A DNA stretch of 64,000 bases from JALOAT01 sp041687015 (GTDB lineage Bacteria; Pseudomonadota; Gammaproteobacteria; Thiohalomonadales; Thiohalomonadaceae). How positions within the stretch are numbered: the first letter of the stretch is position 1; each line of letters starts with the position of its first letter. The translations under genes and the position numbers were made by a program. The stretch spans positions 30,938-94,937 of the forward strand of contig JAWLCT010000008.1 of the NCBI GenBank assembly GCA_041687015.1. Reading direction: 5' to 3'. Below are positions 20,665-28,175 of this stretch, piece after piece. The notes beneath the pieces were generated by a model, which was not told the DNA's origin, did no database searches, and saw only the letters and a list, made by a program, of their open reading frames with translations.

Positions 20665-21477
20665 TCATTGCGCACCACTCTCGCGCGACGTCTCGAAGGC
20701 GCTGAATTCCGATGGGTTGATGGAACCGTCGCCGTCGGAGTCCACTTGCTGGAATTGCTGCGCGAGCATGGGATCGGCGTTAGCCTCGTCCTGGCTGATG
20801 ATGCCGTCCTGATTTACGTCCAGAGCGCTGAAGCGGGTCGTGCCGCCACCTGTCCCCAGGGCTGCCTGATATTCCTGCTGATCGAGATAACCGTCGCCGT
20901 TGGCGTCGGCGGTGGTGAACTGCTGGGCGACCTGCGACTGCTCCTGGACCTCCTGGGTGCTGAGGTAACCGTCCCGGTTGGTGTCCAGTTGTTCGAACGA
21001 CGCCTGCTGTCCGCCGCCCGTCTGGCCGCGTTGTTGAGTAAAGGCACTGAATTCGGATTGGCTGATGTTCCCGTCGCTGTCCTGGTCGATGTTCTCGAAC
21101 TGTTGCGAGAGGTTCGGATCGGATTCGGCCTCGTTCTGGCTCAGCATGCCGTCGCGGTTGCTGTCGAGCTGATTGAACGACGTCTGACCGCCGCCCGACG
21201 TACCGGCGGTGGTGTCCGCAGACTTGGCGACGAAGGCGCTGAACTCGCTGGCATCCACGCCCCCGTCCTGGTTGGTATCGGCATCGCTGAAGCTTTCCCT
21301 CAGCATCTCGGAACGGTTGGCCTCTTCCTGCGTAATCTTGCCATCGAGATTGCTGTCCAGCTCGAGAAAGGATTGGGTTCCGCCTTGCCCCTGACTACTC
21401 TGGCCACCCGCTTGGGCCAAGGCCAGCGTGGACGCCAGCGACAGCGAGAGGGCGACGGCGAGAGGTGTCTTGTTCAT
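20665..21477 (-). CDS. Exported protein with eight EF-hands
   Basis: A 270-residue protein with a Sec signal peptide (cleavage near ALAQA, residue 22) followed by eight EF-hand calcium loops beginning at D41, D67, D105, D131, D165, D191, D220 and D246. All have a DxNxDG- or DxDxDG-type loop and a Glu at position 12. They form four pairs with 26 residues between loops in each pair, joined by Gly/Gln/Thr-rich linkers. It should bind several calcium ions outside the cytoplasm. It lies next to a MscS-type channel and a second EF-hand protein whose loops start at the same residue numbers, D41 and D67. Confidence 0.92.
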   Translation of the reverse strand: MNKTPLAVALSLSLASTLALAQAGGQSSQGQGGTQSFLELDSNLDGKITQEEANRSEMLRESFSDADTNQDGGVDASEFSAFVAKSADTTAGTSGGGQTSFNQLDSNRDGMLSQNEAESDPNLSQQFENIDQDSDGNISQSEFSAFTQQRGQTGGGQQASFEQLDTNRDGYLSTQEVQEQSQVAQQFTTADANGDGYLDQQEYQAALGTGGGTTRFSALDVNQDGIISQDEANADPMLAQQFQQVDSDGDGSINPSEFSAFETSRESGAQ

Positions 21478-21616
21478 CGGTGGCTCCCTTGAACGACTTG
21501 CGAGACGGGTGTCTCCCTGCTTTTTAGTCGCGTCTACGCGCCCGGGCTGCGAAGAAGCCGGTGAATGAGAATGCTCTTTTTGCCGACCCTCCGGTGCGCG
21601 ATTCCTGGCGCGCCGG

Positions 21617-22630
21617 TCATGACGGCGGGTGCCCGTCCGGTTCCCGGTCGTTCGCGTGCTGCAGTTTCAGCGTCGGCATGCCCACCACCTCGACGGTGGA
21701 CGAGGCCACGGGGATGCCTGCACGCTCGAACGCGTCGAGGACTTCACGGCTGATCGCATCCTTCACCGGACGAATGGCGCGATCCTCCACCAGAAAGCGC
21801 ACCGTGAGTTCGAGCCAGTTGTCCGTGAGCTGCAGATAGACGTGCGGGTCCAGCCCCTCGGGTTTGACCACATAGTGCCGCCGGAGCTCTTCGAGCGCAT
21901 CGCCGGCCAGCGCAGTTACCTTTTGGGAATGGCGCTCCGCAGCCGCAAGCAGAATGGCTTCGGCGCGCGCCCGGTCTGCCCCATAGGGCACCGGGACATG
22001 GATCTCTTCCCAGATGTACGGAAAGTCGCGGGTGTAGTTGTACACAGGCTCATCGAACACACGGGCGTTGCTCACGGTGACGATGCGTCCGGTGTACTGG
22101 CGGCTTTGCACCCACATGGCCGGATCGGCACCGCTTGCCACGGCGGGCGGCTGGCCCATCTCCATGATCACGGTGCGTGTGATGTGCAGCGCAATGACGT
22201 CACCGCGTACGCCGCCCATGACGATGCGATCCCCCACGTTGAAGGTGCGCCCGCGCAGAATCACGAAATACCCCGCCACCGCGATCACCACCCGTTGCAG
22301 CGCAATAGCCAGTGCTGCGGTGATGATGCCGAGGCCCGTGGCGAGTCGGCGCGGGTCGTTGAACCAGATGGAGGCGAGGCCCAGAAACAGCACCATGGCA
22401 CTGGTGAGGCCGATGCCCTGGCGTACCCAGAAGGCGGCGCGTGCGTCGCGCCGTCCGCGGAATGCGCGCGCGGCAGCAAACCTCACCAACCGCTGCACCA
22501 TCCAGAGCAGGAGGATAAACCCGATGCTGATGAGCAGCTTGGTGCCGTTCTCGGCGTTGACACCGACCAGGCGTATTCCAAACACCTCCACCGCACTGTT
22601 CGGTCCGACCAGCCGGATGAACGCGTCCAC
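21617..22630 (-). CDS. MscS-type mechanosensitive ion channel
   Basis: A 337-residue inner-membrane protein of the MscS family. Two or three N-terminal membrane helices (about residues 30-50, 68-88 and 95-120) end in the pore helix, ITAALAIALQRVVIAVAGYF, then the conserved RTFNVGDRIVMGGVRGDVI of the beta-domain. The C-terminal part is the cytoplasmic vestibule (VTVSNARVFDEPVYNYTRDFP). It releases solutes on hypo-osmotic shock. It is flanked by two genes for exported EF-hand proteins, one on each side. Confidence 0.92.
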   Translation of the reverse strand: MDAFIRLVGPNSAVEVFGIRLVGVNAENGTKLLISIGFILLLWMVQRLVRFAAARAFRGRRDARAAFWVRQGIGLTSAMVLFLGLASIWFNDPRRLATGLGIITAALAIALQRVVIAVAGYFVILRGRTFNVGDRIVMGGVRGDVIALHITRTVIMEMGQPPAVASGADPAMWVQSRQYTGRIVTVSNARVFDEPVYNYTRDFPYIWEEIHVPVPYGADRARAEAILLAAAERHSQKVTALAGDALEELRRHYVVKPEGLDPHVYLQLTDNWLELTVRFLVEDRAIRPVKDAISREVLDAFERAGIPVASSTVEVVGMPTLKLQHANDREPDGHPPS

Positions 22631-22786
22631 GTCCGTCTCCGCGGTTGTCTAAGCGCTGGCTTAGCACAGGTAGGGGCAGCGAGAAATCAGTGTTGGCGTG
22701 AGGCGATTTCACGAACCTGTGTGCGAGGGCGCTGCGATCAGCGTCTAAACGTTTCAGTGACACACATGGTTTCGCGCGGAGCGATC

Positions 22787-23554
22787 ATGATTCGAAACTG
22801 GCCCCTGGCACTGCTGGTGTCCTGCCTGATGCTGGCGGGCAGCAAACACGCCGACGCACAAGATCCCGGCGCGGTCACGGCCCTCGATCGGGCCTTTACG
22901 GAACTGGATGCCAACAATGACGGGCTCATCAGCCTCGGTGAAGCGGATCGCTCGACCCTCTTGAGTTCGAACTTCGCCACCGCCGACACCGATGCAGATA
23001 ACAGCATCGACCGCGTCGAGTTCGGGGCCTTTCAGGCCCAGATCAGTGGCGCGCCCGGTGGTGGTGGCGGTGGATTGATCGGCACCCCCACGCCGCCCGG
23101 CGGCGATACCGGTGCAGGCCAAACCGCGCCCGGTACCACACCACCGGCGGGGGACGCGGGCACCGCACCGCCCACCGCCGGCACACCCGGCCCCGTTCAG
23201 CCGTTTGCGACCCCCGGGCCGTCCCCCTTCCCGCAGGCCGGTGAGGCGCCCCAACCCTTTACGGATGGTGCGCCGGGCACCGCTCCCGGCACGGCGCCAC
23301 CGACCACCCTTGGCCCCGGCGGGGCACCGCCCACCACCAGCAGCCCGGGCGGTACGCCACCTACGCTGAGTGCCCCGGGCAGTGCACCGCCCACCACCAG
23401 CAGTCCCGGTGGGACACCACCAACGCTGAGCGCCCCGGGCAGCGCGCCACCCACCACCAGCAGCCCCGGCGGCACGCCCTCCACCCCGGCGAGCCCCGGT
23501 TCGGCCCCGCCCACCACCAGCAGCCCGGGCGGCACACCCGCGCCACCGTCCTGA
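22787..23554 (+). CDS. Exported EF-hand protein with Pro/Thr-rich repeat tail
   Basis: A 255-residue protein. A signal peptide ends near residue 24 (KHADA). Two EF-hand loops begin at D41 (DANNDGLISLGE) and D67 (DTDADNSIDRVE, the second lacking the usual Gly at position 6). From about residue 88 the protein is low-complexity Gly/Pro/Thr/Ser, with a 20-residue repeat unit (about GGTPPTLSAPGSAPPTTSSP). It looks like a calcium-binding domain on a flexible stalk, perhaps cell-wall or envelope associated. ATG at 22787 follows a GGAG; another in-frame ATG lies at 22766. Confidence 0.88.
   Translation: MIRNWPLALLVSCLMLAGSKHADAQDPGAVTALDRAFTELDANNDGLISLGEADRSTLLSSNFATADTDADNSIDRVEFGAFQAQISGAPGGGGGGLIGTPTPPGGDTGAGQTAPGTTPPAGDAGTAPPTAGTPGPVQPFATPGPSPFPQAGEAPQPFTDGAPGTAPGTAPPTTLGPGGAPPTTSSPGGTPPTLSAPGSAPPTTSSPGGTPPTLSAPGSAPPTTSSPGGTPSTPASPGSAPPTTSSPGGTPAPPS
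23326..23540 (+). repeat. 60-base tandem repeat inside the EF-hand gene
   Basis: About three and a half copies of a 60-base unit (GCACCGCCCACCACCAGCAG at the start of each, at 23326, 23386, 23446 and 23506) encode the Pro/Thr/Ser tail. The last copy diverges at its 3' end. Such in-frame minisatellites vary in copy number between strains. Confidence 0.85.
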
Positions 23555-23605
23555 TTTCGGCCCGGCGTCCGCAGATGCTATGGTGCACGTCCGCCCGTAG
23601 GCATC

Positions 23606-23974
23606 GTGAGCACCATGGATCTGAAAGAACTTCAACGGCAACTGCGCGCGTTCGCCGAGGAGCGCGATTGGGATCAGTTCCACAACCCGAAGAACCTCGT
23701 GATGGCACTGGCCGGTGAGAGCGGGGAACTGCTGGAGATCTTCCAGTGGATGACGCCCGAGCAGGCGGCCCGTGTGGCGGAAGATGCCAGGAAGTTTCGC
23801 GCCGTGCAGGACGAGATGGCCGACGTGTTCATCTACCTGGCGAGACTCGCCGACAAGCTCGGCGTGGACCTGGAGGCGGCGGTCACGCACAAGATCGCCC
23901 ATAACGCCGCCAAATACCCCGTGGCGAAATCACGGGGAAACTGTCGCAAATACACTGAGTTGCAGGATGACTGA
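23606..23974 (+). CDS. MazG-like nucleotide pyrophosphohydrolase
   Basis: A 122-residue single-domain MazG/RS21-C6-like all-alpha NTP pyrophosphatase. The metal-binding motifs are ESGELLEIFQW (ExxE) and DEMADVFIYL (ExxD), with MALAGESGEL typical of the family and KYPVAKSRG near the end. It hydrolyses non-canonical nucleotides such as oxidised or methylated dNTPs and lowers (d)NTP levels under stress. The start could be GTG at 23606 or ATG at 23615; neither has a strong ribosome-binding site. Confidence 0.9.
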   Translation: MSTMDLKELQRQLRAFAEERDWDQFHNPKNLVMALAGESGELLEIFQWMTPEQAARVAEDARKFRAVQDEMADVFIYLARLADKLGVDLEAAVTHKIAHNAAKYPVAKSRGNCRKYTELQDD

Positions 23975-24060
23975 AGTGCCGTTTTGTGCAGACGCTGATG
24001 GCGTCGCGCTCACCAATTCCTTGAGAAATCTGCAATCGTCCTCACAGAAACGGTGAGACG

Positions 24061-24089
24061 TATGCCCCATCCTCTCGCCTGGGGGCATA
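24061..24089 (+). promoter_or_regulatory. Hairpin hiding the Shine-Dalgarno of the following gene
   Basis: TATGCCCC at 24061-24068 pairs perfectly with GGGGCATA at 24082-24089; a flanking G24060-U24090 wobble would extend it by one pair. The right arm contains the GGGGG ribosome-binding site for the ATG at 24091, so the closed stem would block initiation. This is the geometry of an RNA thermometer or of a translational switch. The sequence shows the complementarity; the regulatory role is inferred. Confidence 0.5.
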
Positions 24090-24090
24090 T

Positions 24091-24414
24091 ATGAACACCA
24101 GGCGTTATCAGGTGATCTTCACGGGGCGTTGCGTGGCCGGCCTGGAAGAAGCGGCGGTCATCAGCAATCTCGTGCTCGACGTGGGGGTTTCCGAACAAAA
24201 AGCACGTTCGTTGCTGCGCATGCATCGCGTGGTGCTCAAGCGGTTTGCCATGGCCGGCGATGCGCAGAAGATGGTCACCAAGCTGGAACGCGCCGGTCTG
24301 GTGTGTGCCATCGAGGAAATCGCCCCTGCCGAGATCCCTGCCGACGGCGCAGGTGCCGGCGAAAGCACCCTGGTGAGTTTTCTCAGCAAGTTCAGCCCCC
24401 TCAGGAAGAAGTGA
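24091..24414 (+). CDS. Small protein with L7/L12-C-terminal-like fold
   Basis: A 107-residue cytoplasmic protein. Residues 5-72 match a pattern common in stand-alone and membrane-protein-fused domains: Y.V.FTG....G......NL...F...+.KA..L+....VVLK+......A.K....+E.AG.VC.IE. This is the fold of the ribosomal L7/L12 C-terminal domain and of the domain seen at the N-terminus of DUF805 or RDD membrane proteins. The tail (residues 75-107) is polar and ends KKFSPLRKK-like in basic residues. No function is known for the stand-alone form. Start ATG follows GGGGG, which is buried in a hairpin. Confidence 0.75.
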   Translation: MNTRRYQVIFTGRCVAGLEEAAVISNLVLDVGVSEQKARSLLRMHRVVLKRFAMAGDAQKMVTKLERAGLVCAIEEIAPAEIPADGAGAGESTLVSFLSKFSPLRKK

Positions 24415-24731
24415 TCCGCTCCTGCACGGACACCGGCGTGTCCGCGTAACCGCCTTCCTGCCGCACTCATCCTTCCTACTTTTCCCCGGAAACGTGCAAC
24501 GGCACGCAAAAAATCGCTCGCGGGCATCGGTCTTGTGGAACACCGGCGCGATCGCCTGTTCAAAGGCTTGAAGCTGACACCGGGTCGCCCCGAATGCGCG
24601 CTGCGCCGCTTGAGAGTGCCGTCACCACCCGCCAGGACGTCCGCCGGCCACCGCGCTGTGCCCGCGCCGGCGGTTTGCCGCACGCATGTCACCCCAGGTG
24701 TTCCCGCCGCCTTCCCTGAGGAGCCTACATA
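24415..24731. other. Intergenic space, no gene seen
   Basis: This 317-base region before the OFA transporter has no supported gene. A 7-bp hairpin (CGGACAC/GTGTCCG at 24427-24444, no T tract) lies just after the L7/L12-like gene and may mark its mRNA end. The rest shows no obvious riboswitch. The ribosome-binding site CTGAGGAG lies just before the ATG at 24732. Confidence 0.6.
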
Positions 24732-26087
24732 ATGTCGTTTTTCGACAAAGCCCACACCGTTGCGGATCCCCATTACAACCGTTGGTTGATCCCGCCGGCC
24801 GCACTCGCCGTACATCTCTGCATTGGCCAGGCCTATGCGCTCAGTGTCTTCAACCTGCCCATGTCCCGGCTCATCGGCATCGATGCCCCCGCCGCCGGCG
24901 ACTGGGGCCTCACCACGACGGTGTGGATCTTCAACATCGCGTTCTTCTTCCTCGGCATTTCCGCTGCCACTTTCGGCAAATGGGTGGAGCGTGCCGGGCC
25001 CCGCAAGGCCATGTTCACGGCGGCCCTTTGCTTCGGCGGCGGGTTCCTGGTTTCAGCGTTGGGCGTGTATCTGCATACCATCTGGCTCGTGTATCTGGGT
25101 TATGGGGTGCTGGGCGGCATCGGTCTCGGGATAGGCTACATCTCGCCGGTATCCACCCTGATGAAATGGTTTCCCGACCGGCCGGGCATGGCCACCGGCC
25201 TCGCCATCATGGGTTTTGGCGGCGGTGCGATGCTAGGCTCGCCGCTCGCCGTGGGCCTGATGGACTTCTATGCCACGCCCGCTTCGGTTGGGGTGTGGGA
25301 GACCATGGTTACCATGGGGGCGATCTATTTCGCCATGATGATGTTCGGCGTATGGAACATCCGCGTGCCGGCACCGGACTGGCATCCGCCGAAGTGGCAT
25401 ACCGTGCCTGTCACCGTGCGCGCCAACCACAACCTCGCCGGGCTGGATGCCAACCAGGCCATCCGCACGCGGCAGTTCTGGATGGTGTGGCTGGTGCTCT
25501 GCACCAACGTGACCGCGGGCATCGGTATCCTCTCCCAGGCCTCGCCCATGATTCAGGAGATGTTTACGGACCACATCACCGCGGCGGCGGCAGCCGGTTT
25601 CGTCGGGCTGCTGAGCCTGTTCAATCTGCTCGGGCGTTTCTTCTGGTCATCCCTGTCCGACAAACTCGGGCGCAGGTGGACCTACACGATCTTCTTTGTG
25701 CTGGGTGCCGGTCTGTACGCCGCCATCCCCACATTGGGCGGGTTCTCGTCGCCGTTCCTGTTCGTACTCGCGGCCATCGTGATCGTCAGCATGTATGGCG
25801 GCGGCTTCGCCACGGTGCCCGCCTACCTGCGCGATCTGTTCGGCATGAAGCAGGTCGGCGCCATTCACGGGCGTCTGCTCACGGCCTGGTCCACCGCAGC
25901 CATTCTGGGGCCGAGCCTGGTCACCTATCTGCGTGAATACCAGATCAACGCCGGTGTCGCACCGGCCGACGCCTATTCCATGACCATGTACATCATGGTT
26001 GCGATCCTCCTCGTCGGTCTGACCGCCAACCTGCTCGTCGGCAGGACCCGCGTGCCAACCCCTCAGCCTCAGATGGTGAACGCATGA
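24732..26087 (+). CDS. OFA-family MFS transporter
   Basis: A 451-residue, 12-helix major facilitator of the oxalate:formate antiporter family. The opening YNRWLIPPAALAVHLCIGQAYALSVF is highly typical, as are WIFNIAFFFLGISAATFGKW, GIGLGIGYISPVSTLMKWFPDRPGMATGLAIMGFGGGA and RQFWMVWLVLC. Members exchange small monocarboxylates or dicarboxylates such as oxalate, formate, lactate or pyruvate. The stop overlaps the start of a 46-residue membrane peptide gene, the known companion in this family. The substrate cannot be read from sequence. Confidence 0.93.
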   Translation: MSFFDKAHTVADPHYNRWLIPPAALAVHLCIGQAYALSVFNLPMSRLIGIDAPAAGDWGLTTTVWIFNIAFFFLGISAATFGKWVERAGPRKAMFTAALCFGGGFLVSALGVYLHTIWLVYLGYGVLGGIGLGIGYISPVSTLMKWFPDRPGMATGLAIMGFGGGAMLGSPLAVGLMDFYATPASVGVWETMVTMGAIYFAMMMFGVWNIRVPAPDWHPPKWHTVPVTVRANHNLAGLDANQAIRTRQFWMVWLVLCTNVTAGIGILSQASPMIQEMFTDHITAAAAAGFVGLLSLFNLLGRFFWSSLSDKLGRRWTYTIFFVLGAGLYAAIPTLGGFSSPFLFVLAAIVIVSMYGGGFATVPAYLRDLFGMKQVGAIHGRLLTAWSTAAILGPSLVTYLREYQINAGVAPADAYSMTMYIMVAILLVGLTANLLVGRTRVPTPQPQMVNA

Positions 26088-26224
26088 ATTCCACAACCCC
26101 ACGGTTCCGCACCGGTGACGCCACACGTCTGCTCGTTGCCTGGCTGGTCGTCGGTCTGCCCCTTGCCTGGGGCGTTTGGCAGGTGGTGGTGAAGTCCCTG
26201 GTGCTGTTCGGTGTCGGGGACTGA
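26084..26224 (+). CDS. MFS transporter small subunit
   Basis: A 46-residue single-helix membrane peptide (TM about residues 15-38, RLLVAWLVVGLPLAWGVWQ). The ATG overlaps the stop of the OFA transporter (ATGA), so they are translationally coupled. Very short proteins annotated 'MFS transporter small subunit' with the same VAWL.VG.PLAWGV.. core commonly follow OFA-type transporters. It is likely an assembly or regulatory partner. It was too short to be detected by size cut-offs and was read directly. Confidence 0.85.
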   Translation: MNSTTPRFRTGDATRLLVAWLVVGLPLAWGVWQVVVKSLVLFGVGD

Positions 26225-26233
26225 AATCACCCG

Positions 26234-26280
26234 TGCTGTAGGAACCCACGCGGCCGGCTGCCGCCGTGATTCCTACAGCA
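26234..26280. terminator. Long hairpin between convergent genes, REP-like
   Basis: TGCTGTAGGAA (26234-26244) pairs perfectly with TTCCTACAGCA (26270-26280), with an inner CACGCGGC/GCCGCCGTG stem. It lies between the small subunit gene and the convergent DsrE gene and can serve both as terminator. The GTAGGA...TCCTAC ends and GC-rich inner palindrome resemble a diverged REP of the array near 14 kb. Confidence 0.6.
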
Positions 26281-26292
26281 GGGCCGGCGTGT

Positions 26293-26862
26293 TCAGGAAA
26301 TGAAATAGGCGGTGCGGGCCTTGAGGGCCGTGCCGTACATGCCGGCGACGCCGCACACATCCACCGGGACGATCCATTCGTCCGGATCGAAGCCCATCAT
26401 GCTCAGCGACGGCGCGCAGATCTGAAAATGCACACCGGCCTCGCGTGCAATGGCGATCTGCTCCTCCAGGGGCGCCATTTCACCCTGCATGACGTGATTG
26501 AAGAAGCGGCGTCCCAGTCCGCCGAAGGCCATTTTCGAAGGGGCCAGGTCCTTGCTGCTGCCCGGCAGCATGAGGTTGATGAGGCGGTGGCTGAGCTTCT
26601 TGCCCCTGAGCTTGCGCCCCTTCTTGATCACACTGCAGCCCCAGAACGTGAAAAACATGGACACCTCCATGCCCATGGCCACGGCGCCGTTGGCCATCAT
26701 AAACGCTGCCATGGCCTTGTCGAAATCGCCCGAGAGCAGAATGATGGACACCTTGTCCTCGGGCACGCGCTCACGCAACTGCTCAAGCTCGGATTCCAGC
26801 CGGGCGATGCGGGCCGTGAGTTCCTTGGTGGGGGAGGGGGCGACGGTGTGGGTGGAAGACAT
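26293..26862 (-). CDS. DsrE/DsrF/DrsH-like family protein
   Basis: A 189-residue protein with an N-terminal coiled stretch (residues 10-32) and a DsrE-like domain. Features are VSIILLSGDFDKAMAAFMMANGAVAMGMEVSMFFTFWG, GCSVIKKG with a cysteine after the strand, then QICAPSLSMMGF and VDVCGVAGMY, giving three further cysteine-bearing turns. Such proteins ('peroxiredoxin family protein / DsrE-like') are sulfur carriers or sulfide-responsive accessory proteins in sulfur oxidisers. It has a strong AAAAAGGAG site before ATG at 26862. It is divergent from marR and may be regulated by it. Confidence 0.88.
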   Translation of the reverse strand: MSSTHTVAPSPTKELTARIARLESELEQLRERVPEDKVSIILLSGDFDKAMAAFMMANGAVAMGMEVSMFFTFWGCSVIKKGRKLRGKKLSHRLINLMLPGSSKDLAPSKMAFGGLGRRFFNHVMQGEMAPLEEQIAIAREAGVHFQICAPSLSMMGFDPDEWIVPVDVCGVAGMYGTALKARTAYFIS

Positions 26863-26965
26863 GCGGGGCTCCTTTTTCTCTTGATTCGATCCATCCGGGC
26901 TGTGTTGCCTGCCCGGTGTCACGATCAGTAAAGTGACCTTACCCGCCTGATACCAATGAAAATAT

Positions 26966-26986
26966 TTAGTTAGTTGCGCTAACAAA
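26966..26986. promoter_or_regulatory. Likely MarR operator
   Basis: The core dyad GTTAG-TTGCG-CTAAC (26969-26983), with flanking TT/AA matches, lies in the 141-base divergent region between the DsrE-like gene and marR, 20 bases before the marR start. MarR-family regulators commonly bind such AT-flanked palindromes and repress their own gene and the divergent one. No binding evidence is available. Confidence 0.5.
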
Positions 26987-27003
26987 CGAAAGGAAGTGAA
27001 GCG

Positions 27004-27438
27004 ATGGAGCGTCTGGACGTGGTCGGGCTGCTGAATGCGGCGCAGCAACTGGAGCGGAATGTGGCGATTTCGCTCATGTATTCCGGACTGCGCCTGGCCC
27101 AGTTCCGCCTCCTCGACCGGATCGCCTCCTGCAGGGACATCACGGTGACCGAGGTGAGCCGCCGGATGAACATCACCCGCGCTACCGCAAGTGTGATGAT
27201 CAACGAGCTGATCCGCAGCGGCGTGCTGGCCGTCATCGACAACCCCACGGATCGCCGATCTTTCCATGTGCGACTCACGGAGCTTGGCATGAACAAGCTC
27301 AATGTCGCGCGCAGCGACCTGTCGGTGCTTATGGACACCTTGTCCACGCGCTATCCGGCGGAAACCATCCGCGCCCTGAATGGTTTTGCACAGCGCATGC
27401 TCGAACGCGAATCGACCGCGCCCAAGCGCTTGCGCTGA
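27004..27438 (+). CDS. MarR-family transcriptional regulator
   Basis: A 144-residue dimeric winged-helix repressor. The DNA-binding helix-turn-helix spans ITVTEVSRRMNITRATASVMINELIRSG, and the wing is VIDNPTDRRSFHVRLTELG, the standard DxRS wing motif. Ligands are probably small phenolic, oxidant or sulfur species but cannot be told from sequence; it has a single cysteine (RIASC). It lies divergent from a DsrE-like gene. It ends exactly one base before the convergent DUF2058 gene. Confidence 0.92.
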   Translation: MERLDVVGLLNAAQQLERNVAISLMYSGLRLAQFRLLDRIASCRDITVTEVSRRMNITRATASVMINELIRSGVLAVIDNPTDRRSFHVRLTELGMNKLNVARSDLSVLMDTLSTRYPAETIRALNGFAQRMLERESTAPKRLR

Positions 27439-27978
27439 TTACCACATCAGATCATCAGGCACCTGGTACTTGGCATAGGGATCATCGGCGTCGGGTGCGG
27501 CGCTGGCGTCGCCGCCGGTGGCGCTCACTACGCACGCTGCATCGCGTTCACGGATTTTGTCAGCCACCGCCGCAGGTACGATGTTGTATTGCCCGTGCAG
27601 CTTCACGATGGCGGCACCGCCGTTCACCAGCTGCCGGTGCACATCGGCATTGACGTACAGGCGTCGCACCTTGCGGCCGTCGATGAAATTGAAGGTGATG
27701 TCGCCATCGCCCTTGGGCAGACGGTTGGCATCGATCATCTGCCTGATCTGCGCGGCCCTGGCCTTGCGCTCGGCCTCTTCCTGACGCTGGCGGTTGAGCC
27801 GGCGGTCGCGTTCGGCCTTCTCTTCCTGCGCCTTTTGCGCCTGCCGACGCTGTTCGTCGTTGCGCGTGGCGTTGCCGCCTTTCTTGTCCTGCTGGCGTTT
27901 TTCCTGCCGCGTCTGGCGCACGCGCTTCTCGTCCACCAGGCCGAGTTTCAACAGCTGATCCTGTAACGAATTACCCAA
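27439..27978 (-). CDS. DUF2058 (YaiL-like) nucleoid-associated-like protein
   Basis: A 179-residue protein matching DUF2058. It starts MGNSLQDQLLKLGLVDEKRVRQ, has a long highly charged helical region (residues 20-85, Lys/Arg/Glu/Gln-rich, probable coiled coil), then FNFIDGRKVRRLYVNADVHRQLVNG and the core IVKLHGQYNIVPAAVADKIRERD. Family members are cytosolic and nucleic-acid related. The gene abuts marR with no base between the two stop codons. Confidence 0.88.
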   Translation of the reverse strand: MGNSLQDQLLKLGLVDEKRVRQTRQEKRQQDKKGGNATRNDEQRRQAQKAQEEKAERDRRLNRQRQEEAERKARAAQIRQMIDANRLPKGDGDITFNFIDGRKVRRLYVNADVHRQLVNGGAAIVKLHGQYNIVPAAVADKIRERDAACVVSATGGDASAAPDADDPYAKYQVPDDLMW

Positions 27979-28175
27979 GGTTCTCTCTCCGCCGGGGTAT
28001 GCGACTGGGTCGCTAGTTTAGAACCTATCGCCCGCCTGCGCAGCCCGCGCGGGCGGCGCCGGGCGAACCCGGTGGTGCGTCCGCAGTCAGAGGCTTGCGT
28101 TGGTGCCGCGCGGCGGACGTGAAATAATCCGCGCCTCGCCTGCCAAGTGGCCGCCCTCCCAAAGGAAACATCCTC

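Noticed and set aside
24686..25936. A 416-residue frame overlapping the OFA transporter
   Set aside because: Arg/His-rich translation without membrane helices; the transporter frame is hydrophobic and conserved.
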